This document shows positions 26,530 to 33,748 of a stretch of DNA of 39,675 nucleotides, one piece after another. Position 1 is the first letter of the stretch. Each line of letters begins with the position of its first letter. The position numbers were made by a program, and so were the translations under genes. The stretch lies in NCBI GenBank assembly GCA_024697785.1, contig JAILEU010000024.1, positions 1 to 39,675 of the forward strand. The letters are read 5' to 3'. The notes under the pieces are model-generated. The model worked only from the letters and a program-made list of their open reading frames with translations. It made no database searches and was not told the DNA's origin. The stretch is from Bacteroidaceae bacterium. Its GTDB lineage: Bacteria > Bacteroidota > Bacteroidia > Bacteroidales > Bacteroidaceae.

Positions 26530-28407
26530 ATGAAAACTTACAAATCTCTTCTCCTTGCAGCTGTGGCTGCTGTAGCGCTGTTCAGCGCTTGCTCAGAGAG
26601 TGAAGTTCTCGTGGACAACGGTGCTGCCAACTCCCCCAAGGGAGCCATCGCCTTCGGCATCGCCATGCCCGAGAGCGCTACCCGTGCCTCGTATGGCGTC
26701 GGAGCTACGTTCCAGGCTGGTGACCAGATGGCCGTCTTCGGCTTCCAGGACACCGACAACCTGCTCTTCAACAACCAGCTCGTCACCAGCAACGGTGGCA
26801 ACGCTGTGTGGACCTACAGCCCAGTGAAGTACTGGCAGAATGGCTCCAGCTACGAGTTCTATGCCTTCTTCCCCTACGGCGTCACCCACACGTTCGGCAC
26901 GCAGGCTGCTCCTTACTTCAGCGTCCCCGGCTTCACCGTGGCCGATGCCAAGGACAGCCAGATCGACCTGATGATTGCCCAGAAGAACCAGGCACGTCCG
27001 TTCAACACGGTTGACCTTGTGTTCAACCACATCCTGTCGAACGTCAACTTCTACTTCACCGTCTCCAGCGCCTTCGACATGACGGGCATCAGCAGCGTGA
27101 CGGTGAACAGCTTCGACGTCACGGGCCTCTACAACACGGGCGACTATGCGCAGACGGGCTTCACGGGCAACGTGGCCACCGGCGCATGGAGCAACCAGAG
27201 CGGCACCTACGACTTCCCCGAGGTGACCACCGGCTCCATCACGGGCAGTAGCAGCCGCGCCACGCTCTCCGACGACCTGCTGCTCCTGCCGCAGACCATC
27301 TCTGACGATGCCCGCATCGCCATCAAGTACACGCTCAACTATGCCGACGGCTCGGCCAGCACCTTCGAGAAAGCTGTCCGCCTGGCTACCATCGTCGGCA
27401 ACTCGACCAAGAGCGGCCAGCAGGTGCTGAGCGTCTGGAACCCCAACGTCCGCTACAACTACTTCATGGCCGTCAACCCCAGCCTCAGCAACATCGTCTA
27501 TGACGGCATCGACTGGAACGGTACGAACAACGAAGATAAGGTTAGCGACGGCGACCTCGTGGTCGATAACGACGACTACTGGGTTGATGCCGACGACGAC
27601 GGTGCCGGCGACTATCCCGTTGTATGGGAGGATGTTGATGTCGACGGCTGGCTGGAAGGCGGCGTGGACCGCGACGGTGACGGACACATCGACGACGTCG
27701 ATCAGGACGGCGACACCGTGACCCCCGGCAAGGCCGACGGCACGAAGGAGACCGAGCCCTCTGACGGCACCCAGACCCCCGGCAACGAAGGTAAGGATGT
27801 CATCCTCGTGGACAAGGACGGCGACGGCATTCCCGAGACGCAGCTCGTGAAGCCCGGCAGCAGCAACGCTGACGACGTGGTCGATAACGGCTACCTGGTT
27901 GACTACAACGGTACGCTCACCGGCGAGCAGACCCCGACCCACAAGATGGGCAAGCTGGCTGCCGACGACCCGCAGAACCCCTACAACGTCAACGACCCGA
28001 CGAACGCCTATTACCAGGCTGACAACAAGGACGAGTTCTTCTATATCGACATTGACGGCAACGGCGCCTTCGACCTGCTGACCGACTATCCCGTTGTCTG
28101 GAAGAACATTGACGACGACGACAAGCTGGAAGGCATCGCCGACTGGAACCGCAACGGCGTCGCCGATGACAACTGGGACGGTGAGAACACAGGTTACTAT
28201 GTGGATGCCGACGCCACCCACAACCCCGGCGGCCTCGATGTCATCCTGGCTGACCGCGACAAAGACGGCGTGGCTGAGACCCAGATCGAGCGCGACCCGC
28301 TCAGCTCGAACCCCGACGACAACACCGAGAACCCCGTCATCGAATTTACCGCTACCGTCGAAGACTGGGACGACGAGTTCGATGCTGACGTTGTTGTGAA
28401 AGACTAA
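26530..28407 (+). CDS. Fimbrillin-family lipoprotein 5 with Asp-rich Ca-loop array
   Basis: The 625-residue protein has lipobox LFSAC (Cys21), followed by SESEVLVDN, and site SATRA (R52). The fimbrillin body (SPVKYWQNGSSYEFYAFFP, FNHILSNVNFYF) runs to YNYFMAVNP near residue 316. Residues about 322-602 are then an Asp/Asn/Gly-rich array with many DxDxDG loops (DRDGDGHIDDVDQDG, DKDGDGIPE, DRDKDGVAE). The fimbrillin last strand follows (IEFTATVEDWDDEF, from residue 604). The array therefore lies between the second-last and last strands, not after the domain. Its loops resemble thrombospondin type-3/dockerin Ca sites. Size far exceeds the 360-400 residues of the neighbours. Confidence 0.83.
   Translation: MKTYKSLLLAAVAAVALFSACSESEVLVDNGAANSPKGAIAFGIAMPESATRASYGVGATFQAGDQMAVFGFQDTDNLLFNNQLVTSNGGNAVWTYSPVKYWQNGSSYEFYAFFPYGVTHTFGTQAAPYFSVPGFTVADAKDSQIDLMIAQKNQARPFNTVDLVFNHILSNVNFYFTVSSAFDMTGISSVTVNSFDVTGLYNTGDYAQTGFTGNVATGAWSNQSGTYDFPEVTTGSITGSSSRATLSDDLLLLPQTISDDARIAIKYTLNYADGSASTFEKAVRLATIVGNSTKSGQQVLSVWNPNVRYNYFMAVNPSLSNIVYDGIDWNGTNNEDKVSDGDLVVDNDDYWVDADDDGAGDYPVVWEDVDVDGWLEGGVDRDGDGHIDDVDQDGDTVTPGKADGTKETEPSDGTQTPGNEGKDVILVDKDGDGIPETQLVKPGSSNADDVVDNGYLVDYNGTLTGEQTPTHKMGKLAADDPQNPYNVNDPTNAYYQADNKDEFFYIDIDGNGAFDLLTDYPVVWKNIDDDDKLEGIADWNRNGVADDNWDGENTGYYVDADATHNPGGLDVILADRDKDGVAETQIERDPLSSNPDDNTENPVIEFTATVEDWDDEFDADVVVKD
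27500..28335 (+). repeat. Asp-rich repeat array in fimbrillin 5 (two units)
   Basis: Two long units are visible. Each has a Y-x-D-x-D start with a PVVWxxxD segment and an LEG-x-x-D-x-(D/N)-x-x-G loop. Each ends in a DVIL-x-DxDxDG-x-xET segment. The units are about 110-160 residues and related to the four in fimbrillin 6. Confidence 0.75.
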
Positions 28408-28467
28408 CGGACACGATTTATCGACTACGAATTTCACGAATTACACGAATTCTTGTTACATAAAACG

Positions 28468-31209
28468 ATGAAGAAATCGAATATCGCATTGATTCTTGTT
28501 GCAGCTGCCGTCGCTATGGCGAGCTGCTCGAAGGATGAAGTCCTGGTGGACAACCAGCGCCAGAATGCCTACCGCATTCAGTTCGGCGAGGCATTCCCCG
28601 ACAACGCCACGCGTGCTTCGAAACGTCCGAGCACCGGTGGCACGGGCTTCGAGGTGGGTGAGTCCATGGGCATCTACGGCTATCAGTTCAGCCCCGACAG
28701 CTCGCTGCCTGCCGACGAGATTTTCAACAACACCGTCGTCACCAAGCAGACCAACGGCGAGTGGACCTACACCGACGTGAAGTACTGGAACCCCGGCTCC
28801 ATGTACGAGTTCTACGGCATCTACCCGCAGAGCACGGCCCACACCTTCGATGCCGACACCAAGCGTTTCACGGTGACCGACTTCACCGTTGCCGACGCCA
28901 AGGACGACCAGGTGGACGTGATGATTGCGAAGAAGAACGAGACGGCTCCCGTCAACACGGTGGACATGATTTTCAACCACCTGCTGTCGAACGTCAACTT
29001 CTACTTCAAGGTGCAGAATAAGTTCAACAACAGCGGTGTGGCCACCTACGAGGTCGTCAATTTCGACGTCACCGGCCTGAAGAGCAAGGGCACCTACACG
29101 CAGACGGGCATCGACAATCAGAACTCGACCGTCGGCGCATGGGCTGTCGATAACGCTTCTGTCTATACCTTCCCGACGAAGACCGATGGCGCTATTGCCA
29201 AGGGCCAGACGCTGTCGCTGGGCGACGACCTGCTGATGATGCCGCAGGCTATTGCCGACGACGCCACCGTCACCCTCACCTACCGTCTGGTCTATAAGGA
29301 CGGCACCTCGTCGACCTTCGGCCCCCACACGTTCTCGCTGAACAAGGTGCGCGGCTTGAGCCGTCTGCAGAACGACTCCGTCGATATCTTCGGCTGGGAG
29401 CCCAACTACCGCTACAACTACTACCTTGCCGTCAACCCCAGCATCCGTACAAACCCCACGGCTGACTACGATGGTGCTGTCGATGGCTACAAGAACCCGA
29501 CCGGCAACGTCAAGACGCTCGACGCCGACGACCCCGCCAACCCCTTCAACGACCCCTCGTCTCCTTATTATAAACACGGCAACTCGGAGGTGTTCTGGTA
29601 TATCGATGTGGACAACGAGGACGGCGACTTCAACCCCAACGTTGACTTTGCCATCCTGTGGCAGGACATCGACGGTGTTATCTCGACCGATGAGTTCGGC
29701 CGCTACACCACGCTGGAAGGTATTGCCGACCGCAACCGCAACGGCGTGATCGACGACGGCGATAAGTTCGACGACGACACGGTGAACTACGACGGTGTGG
29801 CCGACGATGCCACCCTCAACCCCTGGCACGTCGATGTCATCATGGAGGACCGCGACGGCGACGGCGTGGCTGAGACCCCGCTGCAGCGCGACGGCAACCG
29901 TCTCCCGCCCGACATCCCCGGCAACGCCGACGTTGATGGTTCGATTGATGGCGATGGCAACCTCACCAACATCATCGACACGCTCGATCCCGACGATCCC
30001 GACAATCCTACCCCCGGTGAGGACTTCTGGTATGTCGATACCGACGGCGATGGCGAGTATGACCCCGACACCGATGTGCCCATCATCTGGAAGGACATCG
30101 ATGGCGACGGTAAGGAAGAAGGCTTCCCCGACTGGAACGGCGACGGTAAGGTTGGTCCTGAGGATAACCTCGACGGTGACCACACGGACTACAACGGCGA
30201 TCCCGACGATCCCGACCGCAACCCCGACGGCGTGGATGTCATCCTCTATGACGATCCCGACAACCCCGGCACGCTCATCGAACTGGAGCGCGACCCGAAG
30301 ATTCCCAACAACGCCGATGCCGACTGGAACGGTTCTATCGACGGCGATAACAACGGCTCGGGCACCATCGTCTATACCGATGTCAACGACCCCGACACCT
30401 ATATGATTGACACCGACGGCGACGGCATTGGCGATATTCCCATCGTGTGGGAAGACATCGACGGTGACGGCAAGCTCGAAGGCGGTGTTGACCGCGACGG
30501 CGACGGACACATCGACGACGTCGATCAGGACGGCACGAACATCACCACCACTCCTCATGACGACGATGATGACAAGCTCCACAAGGATCCCTCCGACCTC
30601 ACCACTACGGGCGAGAATGCCGGCAAGGATGTCATCATGATTCACACCGACACCAACGGCGACGGCGTGATCGATGACAACGACGAGTGGAAGCAGCTTG
30701 AATGGCCCGAAGGCCCGCAGCCTCCTGTCCGCTGGGGCAACGCTGATGCCGATGGTGCTACCAATGGCTACCAGAACCCGAAAGACTACTACCGTATCGC
30801 TGACGATGGCACGGAATACATCGACGTGAACAACGACGGCGTCTATGACCCGACGGTTGACTATCCCATCGTCTATAAGGACCTCGACGGCACCGTCTTC
30901 ACGGATGCTGATGGCAACAAGTTCACTACGCTTGAAGGTATCGTTGACCTCAACCGCAACGGCATTGCCGATGCTGGCGACCGCGTCGATAACGATGGCA
31001 AGGACTACCTGGGCCGCGACGATGATCCCACGCTGAACCCCGACCACCTCGACGGCATCATGCTCGACAACGATGGTGACCACGTGGCTGAGACCCCGCT
31101 GGTGAAGAAGGTTCCGCAGCCTCTTGAGGATGACACCATCATCCGCTTTACGGCTGATGTTGATGAGTGGGCCGACGACCAGACCTCGGAAACCATCATC
31201 CGTAACTAA
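28468..31209 (+). CDS. Fimbrillin-family lipoprotein 6 with large Asp-rich Ca-loop array
   Basis: The 913-residue protein starts at the ATG at 28468; the TTG at 28453 is not needed. The lipobox is AMASC (Cys20), then SKDEVLVDN, and site NATRA (R49). The fimbrillin body holds TDVKYWNPGSMYEFYGIYP and FNHLLSNVNFYF and ends at YNYYLAVNP near residue 323. About 560 residues of Asp-rich repeats (about 329-890) follow. The last fimbrillin strand (IIRFTADVDEWADD) closes the protein. It is the larger version of fimbrillin 5's architecture and follows it by 60 nt. The antisense frame is open over the whole gene only because GAC reads as GTC. Confidence 0.83.
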   Translation: MKKSNIALILVAAAVAMASCSKDEVLVDNQRQNAYRIQFGEAFPDNATRASKRPSTGGTGFEVGESMGIYGYQFSPDSSLPADEIFNNTVVTKQTNGEWTYTDVKYWNPGSMYEFYGIYPQSTAHTFDADTKRFTVTDFTVADAKDDQVDVMIAKKNETAPVNTVDMIFNHLLSNVNFYFKVQNKFNNSGVATYEVVNFDVTGLKSKGTYTQTGIDNQNSTVGAWAVDNASVYTFPTKTDGAIAKGQTLSLGDDLLMMPQAIADDATVTLTYRLVYKDGTSSTFGPHTFSLNKVRGLSRLQNDSVDIFGWEPNYRYNYYLAVNPSIRTNPTADYDGAVDGYKNPTGNVKTLDADDPANPFNDPSSPYYKHGNSEVFWYIDVDNEDGDFNPNVDFAILWQDIDGVISTDEFGRYTTLEGIADRNRNGVIDDGDKFDDDTVNYDGVADDATLNPWHVDVIMEDRDGDGVAETPLQRDGNRLPPDIPGNADVDGSIDGDGNLTNIIDTLDPDDPDNPTPGEDFWYVDTDGDGEYDPDTDVPIIWKDIDGDGKEEGFPDWNGDGKVGPEDNLDGDHTDYNGDPDDPDRNPDGVDVILYDDPDNPGTLIELERDPKIPNNADADWNGSIDGDNNGSGTIVYTDVNDPDTYMIDTDGDGIGDIPIVWEDIDGDGKLEGGVDRDGDGHIDDVDQDGTNITTTPHDDDDDKLHKDPSDLTTTGENAGKDVIMIHTDTNGDGVIDDNDEWKQLEWPEGPQPPVRWGNADADGATNGYQNPKDYYRIADDGTEYIDVNNDGVYDPTVDYPIVYKDLDGTVFTDADGNKFTTLEGIVDLNRNGIADAGDRVDNDGKDYLGRDDDPTLNPDHLDGIMLDNDGDHVAETPLVKKVPQPLEDDTIIRFTADVDEWADDQTSETIIRN
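29452..31137 (+). repeat. Asp-rich repeat array in fimbrillin 6 (four units)
   Basis: Four units share the order (F/T/E)-x-YIDxDxDG, PIVWKDIDGDG, LEG-x-x-D-x-NxDG-x-xDD, then DVI-x-xDxDGD-x-xAETPL. Unit starts are near FWYIDVDN, FWYVDTDG, TYMIDTDG and EYIDVNND. A 42-nt stretch in the third unit (30493-30534) is 41/42 identical to 27670-27711 in fimbrillin 5. Confidence 0.78.
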
Positions 31210-31224
31210 CAACCGATTATATCA

Positions 31225-31255
31225 GGTTAGCAGGGGCTGATTACCCCTGCTAACC
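31225..31255. other. Strong hairpin after fimbrillin 6
   Basis: A perfect 12-bp stem, GGTTAGCAGGGG (31225-31236) with CCCCTGCTAACC (31244-31255), closes a 7-nt loop CTGATTA. It follows GATTATAT and has no T-tract. It matches the layout of the hairpin at 25102-25133 though the stem bases differ. Confidence 0.8.
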
Positions 31256-31280
31256 ACCACTAATAAAGAATGATGCGCTT

Positions 31281-32570
31281 ATGAAGAAGTTAACCTTTTG
31301 TTCACCCTTTCCCATCATCCTGCTGCTTGTGCTGCTGGTCTTTGTCTCCTGCCGCAAGCCCGGTACGGACGAACCCGCGGAAGACGTGGCCATCGGCATG
31401 ATGTCCTCGTCGGTAGCTGGTCGCACTTCTTCTACGCGCGCGATAATAAATAATTTGGAGGCGTTCAAGACGCAAGGCAATTTCGGCGTCTTCGGTTGGA
31501 AGGAAGCCGCGAGCCCTTATTCGCTGTTGGTTTTCGACAATGTGAAGGTGGAGTGGAAAGATACCGACTCTGACGGAACAGCCGATGCATGGCAGTACGA
31601 CCCTCTTCGTTATTGGGACAAGGCTGCCTACCGTTATTACTACGGAGCCTATGCTCCTTACACGACGAAGGAGGAAACATCGTCGGCCGATCCTGCAGAT
31701 ACGGATATCCATTACGCCTATAGCGAAACATCCGGCACACCCGCTACCCGCAGTTTCACGCTTTCCCGCATTCCCCAGTGGCAGCTGGCCGATCATTGCG
31801 ATGCCACCAAACTGGCCACGGTGGAAACGGCTGTAAACGACCCCTCGTTTGATCCGTCAACCCATTCGCCCTATGCTTGTGCGGAGACGAATACGAGCGT
31901 TGTGGATGTGACGACGGCCTATAGCCATAACACCCCCACATTCTACACCACCCAGCAGAACGCGATGAACTATTTTGTTCAGCTTGACTTTAGGCATATC
32001 CTGGCTCAGATGGAGTTCAGGGTGAAGTTCAAGTCTGGCCCGAACAATGTTAAGTACTACATCACAGGCTTAGAGTTGAAGTCAGGCGCAGCTTCATCCG
32101 AGATTCCTCTGGTGGGTGAAAAATTCGCGCATACCTACACGTTTGAACAGGACGGCGTGACCGACGATTCGTTTGTGCCTGCTGCCTCCAATACGTTGGT
32201 GACGGGAACCACGACCTCTCTCTATCCGACGGGAGAAACCCCTGGCGTGAAGGTCATCCGGAACAAAGATATTGAACACCTCATCTGCTGTTATCTGGTG
32301 GCGCCGTTCACGGTGGCAAGTGGGAGCTCTATTGATTTGGTTGTCCACTATACGGCGCAGGCTGTTGGCTTGACCGAGCCCGAAGCTGTCACCACAGAGC
32401 CCTTCTCTCTGAAGCTGGATGCAAGCACTCTGCTGACGGCCATAGAAGCAGGAAAGAAATACACGACGACCATTGTGTTTGACAAGGGACAGCTGATTGA
32501 CTTGCTTGACGTGGCGATTTCGAACTGGGCAGATGTTGCGAATAATGACCATGATGTGTATAACTGGTAA
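31281..32570 (+). CDS. Fimbrillin-family lipoprotein 7
   Basis: The 429-residue protein has lipobox VFVSC (Cys24) with RKPGTDE, then the site SSTRA (R53). It carries DPLRYWDKAAYRYYYGAYAP and FRHILAQMEFRV. The C-terminal region reads YTTTIVFDKGQLIDLLDVAISNWADV. It lacks the EVLVD segment found after the Cys in most of genes 1-6. The body also has a longer variable middle. Its role may be an accessory or tip-proximal subunit, judged only from its place before the divergent gene 8. Confidence 0.8.
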   Translation: MKKLTFCSPFPIILLLVLLVFVSCRKPGTDEPAEDVAIGMMSSSVAGRTSSTRAIINNLEAFKTQGNFGVFGWKEAASPYSLLVFDNVKVEWKDTDSDGTADAWQYDPLRYWDKAAYRYYYGAYAPYTTKEETSSADPADTDIHYAYSETSGTPATRSFTLSRIPQWQLADHCDATKLATVETAVNDPSFDPSTHSPYACAETNTSVVDVTTAYSHNTPTFYTTQQNAMNYFVQLDFRHILAQMEFRVKFKSGPNNVKYYITGLELKSGAASSEIPLVGEKFAHTYTFEQDGVTDDSFVPAASNTLVTGTTTSLYPTGETPGVKVIRNKDIEHLICCYLVAPFTVASGSSIDLVVHYTAQAVGLTEPEAVTTEPFSLKLDASTLLTAIEAGKKYTTTIVFDKGQLIDLLDVAISNWADVANNDHDVYNW

Positions 32571-32583
32571 AAATGTCAGACGT

Positions 32584-33726
32584 ATGAAAAGAAAGGGAAT
32601 CGCTTTCGATAAGATAATCGTTCTTGTGGCCATGTTGATGGCTTTTGCTGCTTGTACCCAGGATGAGCTGTCTGTGAGGCGTGTTCCCCTGACACTGATG
32701 CCCTATACCCCTTCACCCGTGACGGTGGAGACACGTGCCCTGCCCGATGGATATGTTCCCTTTACGCAACTCCATCCCCAGCCCCAGGCACCTCAGGGGC
32801 AGATTGGCGTCTATCTGGTGGACGTTACGAACGGGGCAAACAAAAAAGAACCGTTAGGAACGTTCACGTATATTGAGCAGTCCGGAGGAAAGACCGGGTG
32901 GGTCTCCACGTTAGGCGTCGTTCCTGGCAAATCATATAAAGTGTTCGGCTTTCATCCGGCCAAAGGTGAAGTTGACAACAGCAACCTGGACTATACCAAC
33001 CCCAGCGCGCCGGTAGTCAAGCTCCCAACGCTGAAGGCTGTCAGCGAGCTGGACGTCTGTGTGGCTGTGGGTATAGCGAAGGGAACAGTGACGACGGCCG
33101 GCGATCCCCCCACCATTACACCCATTGAGGATAGCAACATCACGCTGGGTAAGTTTGATTATGCCGCCACCGAAAATGACAATTACATCTATATGCTGGT
33201 CGACCACCTCTTCTCGTGCGTCGAATTCAGTTTTAAGATAGATGCCAAGTATCAAGAGTTGCGCGACATTGTCCTCCGCAAGGTCGAAGTGGAGTCGAAC
33301 GCCGCAGGGCAGGTGGATATTACCGTTACCCTCAATCCGAATGAATTGCGAGATAACCCCATCTCAAACGTGGTCTATACTTATTCAGGGACGTCGTCCT
33401 TCGCTACTGTCTATGACAAGAGTGGTGCAACCGACACGGGCGATATGCTATCGACCACAACGGCTCTGCCCGTTCCCGGCTACTTCTTACCCCCCTCGGC
33501 GTATAGTGGTAGCTCCACGGGAAACTCCTTCACCATGAAGGCAACATACGATGTGCTGGATAAGACGGGTGTCATCGTACGCGAAGGAGCTGAAGCCACC
33601 AATACCTTCTCCATCGCAGGTATGCAACGGGGGCAAAAGCATGTCATCAACATTTTGGTGAAACCTACGTATCTCTACCAGCTTTCGGATAACGACTTGA
33701 ATAATCCAGAGCTTGTGTTCAATTAA
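32584..33726 (+). CDS. Divergent fimbrillin-like lipoprotein 8
   Basis: The 380-residue protein is taken from the ATG at 32584, 13 nt after the previous stop. The in-frame extension to 32497 overlaps gene 7 and lacks a signal. The lipobox is FAAC (Cys24) with TQDELSV, and the VETRA site (R51) is conserved. The VDHLFSCVEFSFKI strand corresponds to the HILxKLN strand of the others, but the RYWD-type motif is absent. The end (VLVKPTYLYQLSDNDLNNPELVFN) also differs. It may be a minor or tip subunit. The large adhesin-like gene starts 22 nt later. Confidence 0.72.
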   Translation: MKRKGIAFDKIIVLVAMLMAFAACTQDELSVRRVPLTLMPYTPSPVTVETRALPDGYVPFTQLHPQPQAPQGQIGVYLVDVTNGANKKEPLGTFTYIEQSGGKTGWVSTLGVVPGKSYKVFGFHPAKGEVDNSNLDYTNPSAPVVKLPTLKAVSELDVCVAVGIAKGTVTTAGDPPTITPIEDSNITLGKFDYAATENDNYIYMLVDHLFSCVEFSFKIDAKYQELRDIVLRKVEVESNAAGQVDITVTLNPNELRDNPISNVVYTYSGTSSFATVYDKSGATDTGDMLSTTTALPVPGYFLPPSAYSGSSTGNSFTMKATYDVLDKTGVIVREGAEATNTFSIAGMQRGQKHVINILVKPTYLYQLSDNDLNNPELVFN

Positions 33727-33748
33727 GAAACAGAAAATCACACGCTAT

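Noticed and set aside
26593..28437. 614-codon open frame antisense to fimbrillin 5
   Set aside because: Same cause as the antisense frame of fimbrillin 6; low-complexity shadow.
28456..31212. 918-codon open frame antisense to fimbrillin 6
   Set aside because: Its Val/Asp/Ile-rich composition is what GAC/GTC-type codons give on the other strand. It has no signal, motif or promoter, while the plus strand has a lipobox and fimbrillin motifs.
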